NCBI GenBank assembly: GCA_019454205.1
Contig: CP075369.1
Span: 310,001 to 374,000 of the forward strand
Reading direction: 5' to 3'
DNA: 64,000 bases
Source: Xanthobacteraceae bacterium
GTDB lineage: Bacteria; Pseudomonadota; Alphaproteobacteria; Rhizobiales; Xanthobacteraceae
Position numbers and translations under genes: made by a program. Shown here piece by piece: positions 17,800 through 27,274 of this stretch (the stretch's first letter is position 1; each line of letters begins with the position of its first letter). The notes beneath the pieces were generated by a model, which was given only the letters and a program-made list of their open reading frames with translations, did no database searches and was not told the DNA's origin.

Positions 17800-18542
17800 G
17801 CGCGCGCGCCGCTGCGATGCGCGGGTTGGTTTTGCCGGGCGTGTTGTCACTCGCCGCGCTCGCCATCCTGATCGCGCTCGGCACATGGCAGATGCAACGC
17901 CTGCAATGGAAGGAAGCGCTGATCGCCGCAGCGTCCGCCCGTTCGCGCACGCAGCCGGTCGCGCTGCCGACTGCTGGCGAATGGCGCGCACTCGATCTCG
18001 CTTCGCTTGAATATCGCCCAATGATGGCGACCGGCACCTTCCGCCATGAAAACGAAGTGCAGGTTTACACCGTGCTCTCCGAACCCAAGGGCAAGTATTC
18101 CGGCGCGGGCTACTGGGTGCTGACGCCGCTCGATCTCGGCAACGGCAATTTCGTCGTCGTCAATCGCGGTTTCGTGCCGCCGGAGTTCAAGGATCCGGCC
18201 ACGCGCAAGGAGCGCCAGCCCGTGGGCATCGTCACGGTCACGGGATTGCTGCGCGCACCCGAACAGGCCAACGCCTTCACGCCCGCGAACGATGCGGCCC
18301 GCGGCGTGTGGTATCGCCGCGACCCTTCGTACATTGCGCAGGCCTTCGGGCTGGCGAACGTCGCGCCGTTCCTCATCGACGCGACCGCCAACTACCGCGC
18401 GGGCGACCTGCCGCAGCCGAACGAGACCAAGCTGACCTTCACCAACAACCATCTCGGCTATGCGCTGACGTGGTATGGTCTGGCCTGTACGCTGGTCGGT
18501 GTTTTCGGCGCGTTCGCGTGGCAGCGGCTGAAGTCTTCCTGA
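17796..18542 (+). CDS. SURF1 family cytochrome oxidase biogenesis protein
   Basis: SURF1 binds haem A and helps insert it into subunit I of the aa3 oxidase. The 248-residue protein shows the family layout: an N-terminal helix (PGVLSLAALAILIALGTWQMQRLQWKEAL, with the typical LG-WQ-RL-WK pattern), a periplasmic domain with YRPMMATGTFRHENE and GYWVLTPLDLGNGNFVVVNRGFVP, and a C-terminal helix beginning NNHLGYALTWYGLACTLVGVF. It overlaps the DUF983 gene by four bases and ends the oxidase operon; thrC follows in the same direction. Confidence 0.94.
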   Translation: MSARAAAMRGLVLPGVLSLAALAILIALGTWQMQRLQWKEALIAAASARSRTQPVALPTAGEWRALDLASLEYRPMMATGTFRHENEVQVYTVLSEPKGKYSGAGYWVLTPLDLGNGNFVVVNRGFVPPEFKDPATRKERQPVGIVTVTGLLRAPEQANAFTPANDAARGVWYRRDPSYIAQAFGLANVAPFLIDATANYRAGDLPQPNETKLTFTNNHLGYALTWYGLACTLVGVFGAFAWQRLKSS

Positions 18543-18602
18543 TGCTTGCTTCGCGCCCACCTGCTGCCTAGGGTGCCGCGCTTCAAGGAACCGGACGTAA
18601 TC

Positions 18603-20018
18603 GTGAAATACATTTCCACCCGCGGCGGGGGCAAGCCCGTTTCCTTCAACGATGCGCTGATCGAAGGCCTCGCACGCGACGGCGGGCTGTATGTGCCGGA
18701 AGCGTGGCCCGTGCTTTCGCCATCCGAGATCGCGGGCTTTCGCGGCAAGTCCTATGCGGAAGTCGCGATGCGTGTGGTCGCGCCCTTCGTCGGTGACGAC
18801 ATTCCCGCGCGCGATCTGGAACGGATGATCGCCGAGGCCTATGCCACCTTCGACCATCCGGACGTGACGCCGCTAAGAAAGCTATCCAGCGGCGAATATA
18901 TCCTCGAACTGTTTCACGGCCCGACGCTCGCCTTCAAGGACGTCGCGATGCAGCTCATCGCGCGCCTGATGGATTATGTGCTCGCCGCGCGCGGCGAACG
19001 CGCGACCATCGTCGGCGCGACCTCCGGCGATACCGGCGGCGCCGCGACCGAAGCCTTCCGGGGCCGCGAGCGCATCGACCTCGTATTCCTGTTTCCGCGC
19101 GGGCGCGTTTCGCCGGTGCAGGAACGCATGATGACCGCGATCACGGAGAAGAACGTGAACGTCGCCGCGGTCGAAGGCACCTTCGACGACTGTCAGGCCA
19201 TCGTGAAGGCGCTGTTCAACGACCATGCTTTCCGCGAGCGCGTGAAGCTCTCCGGCGTGAACTCGATCAACTTCGCGCGCATCGTGGCGCAGATCGTCTA
19301 TTACTTCACTGCCGCCGTGGCGCTCGGCGCGCCGGAAAAGCGCGTCATCTTCGCGGTGCCGACTGGAAATTTCGGCGATATTTTTGCGGGCTATGTCGCA
19401 AGCCGCATGGGGTTGCCGATTGCGAAACTCGCGATCGCCACCAACGTCAACGACATCCTCGCGCGCACGCTGGAAAGTGGCGTCTATGAAGTGCGCGGCG
19501 TCACGCCGTCATCCTCGCCGGCGATGGATATTCAGGTTTCGTCCAATTTCGAGCGGCTGCTGTTCGAAGCCTCGAACCGCGACGCGTCGGTGGTTGCAGG
19601 AGCGATGCGCGATCTCACGGCGAAGGGCAGCTTCGTGTTGCAGGCGGATGCGCTCGCAAAAATCCGCGCTTTGTTCGTGGCCGAGCGGGCAGGCGAGACG
19701 GAGACCAGCGCGACGATTGCCGATGTGCACAAGGCCTCGTCCTATCTGCTCGACCCGCACACGGCGGTCGGCGTATCGGTTGCGCGCAAGCTCAAGCTGG
19801 CGGAGAGCGGCACGCCGGTCGTGGTGCTCGGCACTGCGCACCCGGCGAAGTTTCCGGAAAGCGTTGAGGCTGCGAGCGGCGTGAAGCCGGCGTTGCCCGC
19901 GCGCTTTGCCGATCTCATGCAGCGGCCCGCGCGCAGTACCGATTTGCCGAACGACGCAGGCGCGGTCGCTGATTTCGTGGTCTCGCATGCGCGCGTGGCG
20001 AAGGGAGTTCCGGCATGA
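18603..20018 (+). CDS. thrC: Threonine synthase
   Basis: ThrC converts O-phosphohomoserine to threonine with pyridoxal phosphate. The 471-residue class I enzyme shows KYISTRGGGKPVSFNDALIEGLARDGGLYVPE at the N terminus, the PLP-lysine region GPTLAFKDVAMQL and ATSGDTGGAATEAF for phosphate binding, and GVNSINFARIVAQIVYYF and FAVPTGNFGDIFAGY further on. I start at the GTG at 18603, which gives the canonical M-K-Y-I-S-T-R start and has AAGGAA upstream; an in-frame TTG at 18546 would add 19 unrelated residues. The stop overlaps the M16 peptidase start (ATGA). Confidence 0.95.
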   Translation: MKYISTRGGGKPVSFNDALIEGLARDGGLYVPEAWPVLSPSEIAGFRGKSYAEVAMRVVAPFVGDDIPARDLERMIAEAYATFDHPDVTPLRKLSSGEYILELFHGPTLAFKDVAMQLIARLMDYVLAARGERATIVGATSGDTGGAATEAFRGRERIDLVFLFPRGRVSPVQERMMTAITEKNVNVAAVEGTFDDCQAIVKALFNDHAFRERVKLSGVNSINFARIVAQIVYYFTAAVALGAPEKRVIFAVPTGNFGDIFAGYVASRMGLPIAKLAIATNVNDILARTLESGVYEVRGVTPSSSPAMDIQVSSNFERLLFEASNRDASVVAGAMRDLTAKGSFVLQADALAKIRALFVAERAGETETSATIADVHKASSYLLDPHTAVGVSVARKLKLAESGTPVVVLGTAHPAKFPESVEAASGVKPALPARFADLMQRPARSTDLPNDAGAVADFVVSHARVAKGVPA

Positions 20019-21283
20019 GCGTTCGCATCGACACGTTGCCGAATGGAATTACGGTTGCGACCGACCACATGCCGGAAGTGAAGACGGCGGCGCTCGGCAT
20101 CTGGATTTCCGCCGGCTCGCGATACGAGGACAAGGACGAGCACGGCATCTCGCATCTCCTCGAACACATGGCGTTCAAGGGCACGAAAAAGCGCACCGCG
20201 CGCCAGATCAACGAGGAGATCGAGTCGGTCGGCGGCGAGATGAATGCCGCGACCGGCATAGAGTTGACCGCCTATTACGTGCGGCTGCTTGGCGAAGACT
20301 TGCCGCTCGCACTGGATATCCTGAGCGACATCCTCACCGAGCCGCGCTTCGAACGCGCCGAACTTGCACGTGAGCAGAGCGTCATCGTGCAGGAAATCGG
20401 CGGCGCGAAGGATTCCCCCGACGACGTCGTCTACGACCTGTTCCAGAAGACCGCGTTCCCGAACCAGGCAATCGGCCGCCCGATTCTCGGCACGCCGAAG
20501 ACGGTGCGTTCGTTCACGCCGGGAAAAATCCGCCAGTACATGGCCAAGCGTTACCGCGGCAAGCGCATGATCGTCGCCGCTGCGGGCGCGGTCGATCACG
20601 ACAAGCTTCTGCGCGGCGCGAGGAAAGAACTGGCTTCGGTTCCGTCCGGTGCGCCGGAAGCGGCGATCCCGGCGAAATATCGCGGCGGCATCGAGGTCAG
20701 CGTGCGCAAGCTGGAACAGACGCACATCCTGTTCGGGCTGGAGGGCATTTCCTACAACGACCCGGATCGTTACGCGATGCAGGTCTTCGCCGCGCTGCTC
20801 GGCGGCGGTTCTTCCTCGCGGCTCTATCAGGAAGTGCGCGAGCGGCGCGGGCTTTGCTATTCGATCAGCGCGTTCCATTCGTCCTATCAGGACACTGGCG
20901 TGTTCGGCGTCAGCGCGGGCGCGGATGCCGCCGATACCGAAGAACTGATCCGCGTCACCGTGAACGAACTGGAGCGCGCCGCCGCGAAAGCGAGCGCGGC
21001 GGAAGTAGCGCGCGCCAAGGCGCAGTTGAAGGTCGGCATGCTGAGTTCGCTGGAGAGCGTCTCGTCGCGTGCCGAACAGCTCGGCGGCAACTGGATCGCC
21101 TATGGCCGTGTGATGTCTGTGGAAGAAGTGGTTGCGGAAATCGACGCCATCGATGTCGAGCGCGCGCGCGCGGCGGGACGGAGACTCCTTGAGAACGTCC
21201 GCCCGACCTTCGCCGGGATCGGCGGCGGGCGTGGTCTCGAACGCGCGGGCCGCGTGGTACAATCCATGCGAAGCGGCGCGTAG
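20015..21283 (+). CDS. M16 family zinc peptidase (processing-peptidase type)
   Basis: This 422-residue protein is an M16B peptidase related to the mitochondrial processing peptidase beta subunit. The inverted zinc motif HLLEH lies at residues 47-51, with the second zinc ligand in the REQSVIVQEI helix about 75 residues later, and the C-terminal half has the GGGSSSRLYQEVRERRGLCYSISAF signature. Its physiological substrate in bacteria is not known. It is coupled to thrC by a four-base overlap, an arrangement common in Rhizobiales, and is followed by a GNAT acetyltransferase. Confidence 0.93.
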   Translation: MSVRIDTLPNGITVATDHMPEVKTAALGIWISAGSRYEDKDEHGISHLLEHMAFKGTKKRTARQINEEIESVGGEMNAATGIELTAYYVRLLGEDLPLALDILSDILTEPRFERAELAREQSVIVQEIGGAKDSPDDVVYDLFQKTAFPNQAIGRPILGTPKTVRSFTPGKIRQYMAKRYRGKRMIVAAAGAVDHDKLLRGARKELASVPSGAPEAAIPAKYRGGIEVSVRKLEQTHILFGLEGISYNDPDRYAMQVFAALLGGGSSSRLYQEVRERRGLCYSISAFHSSYQDTGVFGVSAGADAADTEELIRVTVNELERAAAKASAAEVARAKAQLKVGMLSSLESVSSRAEQLGGNWIAYGRVMSVEEVVAEIDAIDVERARAAGRRLLENVRPTFAGIGGGRGLERAGRVVQSMRSGA

Positions 21284-21307
21284 CCACCGCATTCGCGCAG
21301 GCAGAAG

Positions 21308-21913
21308 ATGGCGTTCTTCAAGACGCTTTTGACGCAGACCTTTCCCTCGATCGAGGGCAAAGGCGTTACGCTCCGGGTGCCGCGCCTGCGCGACTTCGAG
21401 GAATGGGCGGCGTTGCGGGCCGCCAGCCGCGAATTCCTCTCACCCTGGGAGCCGGTCTGGCCCGAAGACGATCTGACCCGCGCTGCATATCGCCGCCGCC
21501 TGCGCCGCTACGAGGCCGACCTGCGCGAGGAAATGGCGTATTCGTTTTTCATCTTCCGCAAATCCGACGACGCGCTGATCGGCGGCGTCACGCTGGCCAA
21601 CCTGCGGCGCGGCGCGGCGCAGTCCGGCAGCATCGGCTACTGGATGGGAAAGGTGTTCGCGGGGCAGGGTTACATGACCGCGGGGGTCGCGGCACTGTTG
21701 CCGTTCTCGCACGGTATGTTGCGGCTGCGGCGGCTGGAAGCAGCATGCCTGCCGTCGAACGGTCCTTCGATCAGACTGCTTGAAAAGCTGAACTTCCAGC
21801 GCGAGGGCCTCGCGCGCGAATATCTGTCCATCGCCGGAAAATGGCAGGACCACATTCTGTACGCGCGCCTCACCAGCGACCCGGTGCCGGACGTGGCGAT
21901 GCCGGGGCGCTAA
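21308..21913 (+). CDS. GNAT N-acetyltransferase (RimJ-like)
   Basis: A 201-residue acetyl-CoA-dependent acetyltransferase of the RimJ/RimL type. Visible family parts are LRVPRLRDFEEWAALRAASREFLSPWEPVW at the N terminus, IGYWMGKVFAGQGYMTAGVAALLPFSH (acetyl-CoA-binding motif A region) and LEAACLPSNGPSIRLLEKLNFQREGLAREYL at the C terminus. Such enzymes modify N termini of ribosomal proteins or small amines; the substrate here is unknown. It lies 24 bases after the M16 peptidase gene and converges on the secreted unknown downstream. Confidence 0.88.
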   Translation: MAFFKTLLTQTFPSIEGKGVTLRVPRLRDFEEWAALRAASREFLSPWEPVWPEDDLTRAAYRRRLRRYEADLREEMAYSFFIFRKSDDALIGGVTLANLRRGAAQSGSIGYWMGKVFAGQGYMTAGVAALLPFSHGMLRLRRLEAACLPSNGPSIRLLEKLNFQREGLAREYLSIAGKWQDHILYARLTSDPVPDVAMPGR

Positions 21914-21925
21914 CGCGTCACCACG

Positions 21926-23086
21926 CTAGAATGCGCAGGTGCAGGTTGCATGCTGCGCGTCGCTGAAGCCCTTGATGGTGTTCTCGATCGCGCCCGCGAA
22001 CTTGTCGGCCCGCGTACCGGCGGCGTCGATCCATGCCACCGTTTCCACCAGCGACAGCAACGCAAGCTGGTCTTCCGGCAGCGGTTTGTCTTTCAGGAGG
22101 TCGCGCGCCCGCTCCAGAATCGCGAACGCGGTCGCCGGCGGGTTCTCGATCTTCGCTCCGGCATTCTCCGCGACGCGCAGCGCGATCTTGACGAGGTCTT
22201 CGTCGTCCTTCGCGCTGGTTTCCTTGCGCAACAAATTGAGCGCGCGCTCCGCCGCCTTGCGCGGCGCGTCGAGCCGTCCGGTGACCGGGCTGATGGTCTG
22301 GCGAATGCCGGAGATCATGTAGTAGTTGCCCGCGCACAGGCCGGGGTTCACTTCCTGCCCGGTATAGTCGCGCAGCTCGTTGGTCCAGCGCGCGATGGTG
22401 TAGCGCATGCCTTCCGAACCGAATTCGGGGTTGGCGGTCATGCGCGCCTGATACCCGGCGGCGATGCGGTCGAGATTACCGAGATCGCCCTTGCGCGGCA
22501 CGACGCGGAAGAAGCGCCCGCGCGGCAGCGTGAGGTCGGGCTTGCGGTAATCGTCGGCGATGGTGCGAATCTCCGCGAGCGGTCCGATGCGGATGCGGGT
22601 CAGTTCGGCGTGGAACGCCGTCGCGCAGTCCGCGACCTGCAATCCGCCTTGCGCCTGCGCTGTAACGTCACCGCTTTTCGCTTCGATCACGATTTGCGCC
22701 TTGCGTCCCGGTGGCAGCGGCGCGGCTTCGACGCGAAGCGAGAGGGGGATCTTGATTTCGGACTTCGCCTTGATTTCGGGAATTTCGAGAACGTAATCCT
22801 CGCCTTCCGCTTTCCATTCGCCCTTGTTGGCGAGCGCCAGCAGGTCGAGCTTCGCGAGCAGGCGCACTTTCGTTAGCGGCTTGTCGCCATCGTTCTTCAC
22901 CACGATGTCGCCGCCGGCGACACCGGCCACCGGAATCGCTTTTTCCTTCGCCGCGGCGCCGCGCGGCACGAAGCTCACCGAGAGCGTGCCGCCCGCTGTC
23001 TGCGCCAGCACCGCCGACGAAACCGAGAACAGAATAGCGGCGGCGAGCGCACGAAAGTGCGCCGGTTGGAGGCAAAATCCTGACAT
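21926..23086 (-). CDS. Secreted protein of unknown function
   Basis: The 386-residue product has a signal peptide ending near SSAVLAQ. The exported part starts with a beta-rich domain (about residues 30-150) whose pattern DIVVKNDGDKPLTKVRLLAKLD and LEIPEIKAKSEIKIPLSLRVE looks like an immunoglobulin-like fold, followed by an alpha-helical half with three cysteines at VADCATAF, GLCAGNY and the C-terminal CTCAF. I do not recognise a family. It is convergent with the GNAT gene and precedes an AsmA gene on the same strand, so a role at the cell envelope is likely but unproven. Confidence 0.65.
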   Translation of the reverse strand: MSGFCLQPAHFRALAAAILFSVSSAVLAQTAGGTLSVSFVPRGAAAKEKAIPVAGVAGGDIVVKNDGDKPLTKVRLLAKLDLLALANKGEWKAEGEDYVLEIPEIKAKSEIKIPLSLRVEAAPLPPGRKAQIVIEAKSGDVTAQAQGGLQVADCATAFHAELTRIRIGPLAEIRTIADDYRKPDLTLPRGRFFRVVPRKGDLGNLDRIAAGYQARMTANPEFGSEGMRYTIARWTNELRDYTGQEVNPGLCAGNYYMISGIRQTISPVTGRLDAPRKAAERALNLLRKETSAKDDEDLVKIALRVAENAGAKIENPPATAFAILERARDLLKDKPLPEDQLALLSLVETVAWIDAAGTRADKFAGAIENTIKGFSDAQHATCTCAF

Positions 23087-23176
23087 GCGTAATTCCGGAA
23101 AGTTCGGCTGGAGGAAAATGATTGCGCGGGAACAGCTAGATTGTCCCCGATCGTGATTCCCCGCAAGTCCGCGAGA

Positions 23177-25144
23177 TTATTGCGCGGGGGGCGAACCCGG
23201 CGCGGAAACCGGCTCCATCGGCGTCGCCGTATTCATGGGCGGGCCGAAGGTCGGGTTGAGCGGAAGTTCGCCAATCGCGCGCAGACCCGTGACGTTTTCG
23301 AGCAGGCTCCGCATCGCCTCGCGGGTTGCCTTGCCGCGAACCGCGTCGAGCAGAGGCGCAGCGGCGCCGGAATGACGGATCAGCGCGTTCGGGTCCGGCA
23401 GCAGATAGGGATTGTCCCAGTCGCCCTGAATGATGAACGGCAGGTCGAACGCAATCGCCGGCTGGTTGGCCTGCTTCGGGCGCATCAGGCTCGCGGTGCC
23501 GCGCAGGTCGAGGTCGCGCTGCGCGATGGAAGCGTTGCCGCTCAGGTTGATTTTCAGAATGTCGCTCTGGATGTCGAGCGCGGCGAGTTCGGCGACGCCG
23601 TTCTCGATCTTCAGGTCGGCGACGAGTTTCTCGAACGGCGTCTTGCCGCCGCGCAGGTCGCCGGTGCCGGAGAGCGGTTTGCGCTCAAGACGGCGCAACA
23701 CCAGCTCGGCGTTGATGCCGTTCAGCGCACCCTTGCGCATGGCGAGGTTGGCGTTCCCGTTTAGGCTGCGCGCGATCTCGTTGATCGACCTGCCGCGTCC
23801 GGCGATTTGCAGGGTCAGCGTGCCGGCACCCTCGATCCGGCGAAAGCCGGTGAGGCCACCGAGGCCGCCTTCGAGATCGAAACTGGCGACGTTCGATTCG
23901 ATCTTCACTTCCGGCACTTCGCCGGTTGCGGCGAAGGTCGCGCGGCCGCGCAGCTTGCCGCCGTAGAATTGCGCTTCGCCGACCGAGATGATCAGTTGCC
24001 GGTTGCGCAGCGCGATGGTGGCGGCGGTCTTGCCGAGTTCGATGCGGCCTATCAGCAGCTTGCCATACGAGAGGCGAAGGTCGAGGTCGAACACCTGCAA
24101 CGCGGAAGTGTCGATCAGTTCGCGGCTCCATTCACGCCCGGAGGCGGAAAGCAGCGAGTAGGTCGCCTGATAGCGGGAGAAGTCGGCGGTTTCGCTGGCG
24201 AGCGCGCCCTGCACGATCATGCGTTCGCCGTCGCGCTTCAGCGTGATGCCGCCATCGGCGCGGTTGCCATCGAGTTCGAACGTGAGGTTCGTCAGCGCGA
24301 GCGCAATAGGCGTCAGCGATACGTTGGCCTTGGCAGAAAAACGCTCCAGCCCGCGCGGCGAGGGTACCTTGATGTCGAACAACGCGAGTACGTTGCGCAA
24401 CGAGCGCGAGTCGGCGCTGAGCGAACCTTCGCCGTTCAATCCGGCAGGACCGGCGGCAAGACCGCCTTCATAAGAGAAGCGCAGCAGGCCGGATTCGACC
24501 CGCAGCCGCAAACCGCTGCGCTGGCCTTTCATGAATGCGCTGGTGTTCGCAATCGCGAGGCTCGCATTAACCGGCTGGTTGCGGAATTGAAGCGTGCCGG
24601 TCGTGGTCAGGCCGGTATCGGACCAACTCAGCGATGCATGCACGTTGGAGAACAATTCGACACGCTCGCGCCCCTGAATCCGCAAAAGGATCGAGCCGTC
24701 TACGATGCGCAATTCCGGCGCGTCGTCGTCCACCTTCATCGGCGAATTCATCGGCAGGCCGCCGACGAGTTTCCCGTCCGCCGAAAACTCCACGATCAGC
24801 CGGGGCCGCGACAGCGTCAGCGTCGCGATTTTCACGTCGCCGTACAGCAACGGCAGAAACTGCACGGTTGCCTGCAACGATTCGATCGTGAGGCCATTCG
24901 TGGTGCCGTCCTCGAACTGCACGTCCGAGAGCAGGATCGCCGGGCGCGGCAGCAGGGTGAGTTTCACCTCGCCCTCGATGCGGGGGGAAACGCCGGTCGC
25001 GGCGAAAATGGAGCGGGCGACTTCCGCGCGCACCTTCTGCTCGGAAACCAGGAAATAGGGCAGCACGAACAGCAGCGCCGTCACCACCGCCACCGTGGCG
25101 AACACGGCAACGGCCATTCGCTGCATACGGGACAGGGCGCTCAA
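23177..25144 (-). CDS. AsmA family protein
   Basis: A 655-residue envelope protein with one N-terminal membrane anchor (VAVFATVAVVTALLFVLPYFLV) and a long periplasmic beta-rich body. The AsmA start is clear: SPRIEGEVKLTLLPRPAILLSDVQFED; the C-terminal AsmA_2 region has LTLQIAGRGRSINEIARSLNGNANLAMRKGALNGIN and GTASLMRPKQANQPAIAFDLPFIIQGDWDNPYLLPD. Family members are thought to bridge the periplasm and affect outer-membrane lipid transport. The start appears to be TTG with GGAA upstream; an ATG six codons later is an alternative. The upstream gene is divergent. Confidence 0.88.
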   Translation of the reverse strand: MSALSRMQRMAVAVFATVAVVTALLFVLPYFLVSEQKVRAEVARSIFAATGVSPRIEGEVKLTLLPRPAILLSDVQFEDGTTNGLTIESLQATVQFLPLLYGDVKIATLTLSRPRLIVEFSADGKLVGGLPMNSPMKVDDDAPELRIVDGSILLRIQGRERVELFSNVHASLSWSDTGLTTTGTLQFRNQPVNASLAIANTSAFMKGQRSGLRLRVESGLLRFSYEGGLAAGPAGLNGEGSLSADSRSLRNVLALFDIKVPSPRGLERFSAKANVSLTPIALALTNLTFELDGNRADGGITLKRDGERMIVQGALASETADFSRYQATYSLLSASGREWSRELIDTSALQVFDLDLRLSYGKLLIGRIELGKTAATIALRNRQLIISVGEAQFYGGKLRGRATFAATGEVPEVKIESNVASFDLEGGLGGLTGFRRIEGAGTLTLQIAGRGRSINEIARSLNGNANLAMRKGALNGINAELVLRRLERKPLSGTGDLRGGKTPFEKLVADLKIENGVAELAALDIQSDILKINLSGNASIAQRDLDLRGTASLMRPKQANQPAIAFDLPFIIQGDWDNPYLLPDPNALIRHSGAAAPLLDAVRGKATREAMRSLLENVTGLRAIGELPLNPTFGPPMNTATPMEPVSAPGSPPAQ

Positions 25145-25309
25145 GGAACGATTCCGGCTGGCTTGTTTCGGTGCGGGCTTCCGCTCAGGTTGCCCGGCGC
25201 GAAGCCTATTCTATTTCTTGTGGTTATGTGTCCCTTTGATGGCCTGACAGGCCGCCGTGGGGGCGCTATGAACCTTGTCAATCAAGGGCTTAACAATAAC
25301 CGGAACGAT

Positions 25310-27274
25310 ATGCCAATGGCCGCCGAACAGCCGCTCTGGAGACCCTCGAAGGAGGCCGTGGAAGCCAGCTCGATGACCCGCTTCCGGCGGGCGGCGAACG
25401 AGCGCTACGGGCTGCAACTGGGCGATTATCCGGCGTTGCATGCGTGGTCGATCGACAACCTGCCGGGGTTCTGGGACCTGATGTGGGATTTCGCAGGGGT
25501 GGTCGGGGAAAAGGGCGCGCCGGTACTGGAGCACGGCGAACGGATGCCCGGCGCCCGGTTCTTCCCGAACGCGCGGCTCAATTTCGCGGAGAACCTCATG
25601 CGCCGCCGTGGCACGGCGCCCGCCATGATCTTCCGCGGCGAGGACAAGGTTTCCTACCAGATCAGCTTCGACGAACTGCACGCGCTGGTCTCGCGTCTCC
25701 AGCAGGCGTTGCGCGCGGCGGGTGTCGGCAAGGGCGACCGCATCGCCGTCATGCTTCCCAACATGCCGGAGAGCGTCGCGATCATGCTGGCAGCGGCTTC
25801 CATCGGCGCGATCTTTTCTTCGTGCTCGCCCGATTTCGGCGAGCGCGGCGTGATCGACCGTTTCGGCCAGACCAAACCGAAGGTGTTTTTCGCCTGCGAC
25901 GGCTACTGGTACGCGGGCAAGCGCATCGAGATCGCGGACAAGCTCGGCACCGTCGTCAAGAATCTGGTGAGCGCGGAAAAGGTCGTTATCGTTCCTTATC
26001 TCGGCGAGGCCAAAGCGGTGGCAGCGAAACTGCCGCGCGCCGTCGATCTGGAGTCCTTCCTCGCGCCGTTTCAGCCGAAGCCGGTCGCGTTCGAGCGCCT
26101 GCCGTTCGATCACCCGCTCTACATCCTGTTCTCGTCCGGCACGACCGGCGTGCCGAAGTGCATCATGCATTGCGCGGGCGGCGTGCTGTTGCAGCACCTG
26201 AAAGAGCACAAGCTCCATTGCGGAATTTTGCCCGGCGACCGGATGTTCTGGTTCACCACGCTCGGCTGGATGATGTGGAACTGGCTGGTGTCCGGCCTCG
26301 CGGCGGAAGCGACGCTGATGCTCTACGACGGCTCGCCGTTCCATCCGAAGAACGACGCGATGTTCGATTACGCGCAGAACGAGAAAATAGATTTCTTCGG
26401 CACGTCCGCGAAGTTCATCGACGCCGCGAAGAAAGCCGGGCTGCGGCCGCGGGATACCCACGATCTCTCGAAGATGCGCGTGCTCGCATCGACCGGCTCG
26501 CCGCTGGTGCCGGAGAGCTTCGATTATGTGTACGAGGCGGTGAAGCCGGACGTGCATCTCGCTTCCGTTTCCGGCGGCACCGACCTGTGCGCGTGCTTTG
26601 TCGGCTCGGATCCGACTTCGCCGGTCTGGCGCGGCGAGATTCAGGCCGCCGCGCTCGGCATGGCGACCGATGTCTGGTCGGACGACGGCAAGCCGGTGCG
26701 CGAGCAGCGCGGCGAGCTGGTTTGCTACAAGCCGTTTCCGTCGATGCCGATTCAGTTCTGGAACGATCCGGACGGCTCGAAATATCACAACGCCTATTTC
26801 GATCGCTTCCCGAACGTCTGGTGTCACGGCGACTTCGCGGAATGGACCAAGCACGGCGGCATGATCATCCATGGCCGTTCCGACGCGACGCTCAACCCGC
26901 AGGGCGTGCGCATCGGCACTGCGGAGATCTATGCGCAGGTCGAACAGATCGGCGAAGTGGTGGAATCCATCGCCATCGGCCAGGAGTGGGACGGCGATAC
27001 GCGGATCGTGCTGTTCGTGCGCCTGCGCGACGGCGTGACGCTCGACGATGCACTGCTCGCGCGCATCAAGCAGCAGATCAAGGTTGGCGCCAGTCCGCGC
27101 CATGTTCCGGCGAAGATCGTGCAGGTTGCGGATATTCCGCGCACCCGCTCCGGCAAGATCACCGAACTTGCGGTGCGCGACATGGTGCACGGCCGTCCGG
27201 TGAAAAACACCGAAGCGCTGGCGAACCCGGAGGCGCTGGAGCTTTACCGCGACATCGCGGCGCTGCGCACCTGA
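25310..27274 (+). CDS. aacS: Acetoacetyl-CoA synthetase
   Basis: This 654-residue enzyme of the acyl-adenylate superfamily activates acetoacetate to its CoA thioester. The order of motifs fits the acetoacetate-CoA ligase family: EQPLWRPSKEAVEASSMTRF and LHAWSIDNLPGFWDLMWDF at the N terminus, ILFSSGTTGVPKCIMH (P-loop), SVSGGTDLCACFVGS, WCHGDFAEWT and a C-terminal RTRSGKITELAVRDMV with the catalytic Lys. It probably works with polyhydroxybutyrate metabolism, consistent with two phasins in this window. Starts at 25268, 25310 and 25316 are possible. Its 3' end overlaps the convergent fbpB gene by 31 bases. Confidence 0.93.
   Translation: MPMAAEQPLWRPSKEAVEASSMTRFRRAANERYGLQLGDYPALHAWSIDNLPGFWDLMWDFAGVVGEKGAPVLEHGERMPGARFFPNARLNFAENLMRRRGTAPAMIFRGEDKVSYQISFDELHALVSRLQQALRAAGVGKGDRIAVMLPNMPESVAIMLAAASIGAIFSSCSPDFGERGVIDRFGQTKPKVFFACDGYWYAGKRIEIADKLGTVVKNLVSAEKVVIVPYLGEAKAVAAKLPRAVDLESFLAPFQPKPVAFERLPFDHPLYILFSSGTTGVPKCIMHCAGGVLLQHLKEHKLHCGILPGDRMFWFTTLGWMMWNWLVSGLAAEATLMLYDGSPFHPKNDAMFDYAQNEKIDFFGTSAKFIDAAKKAGLRPRDTHDLSKMRVLASTGSPLVPESFDYVYEAVKPDVHLASVSGGTDLCACFVGSDPTSPVWRGEIQAAALGMATDVWSDDGKPVREQRGELVCYKPFPSMPIQFWNDPDGSKYHNAYFDRFPNVWCHGDFAEWTKHGGMIIHGRSDATLNPQGVRIGTAEIYAQVEQIGEVVESIAIGQEWDGDTRIVLFVRLRDGVTLDDALLARIKQQIKVGASPRHVPAKIVQVADIPRTRSGKITELAVRDMVHGRPVKNTEALANPEALELYRDIAALRT

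Noticed and set aside
23807..25309. A 500-codon N-terminal extension of acetoacetyl-CoA synthetase
   Set aside because: The extension is antisense to the AsmA gene and has no synthetase similarity; family proteins begin near EQPLWRPS.
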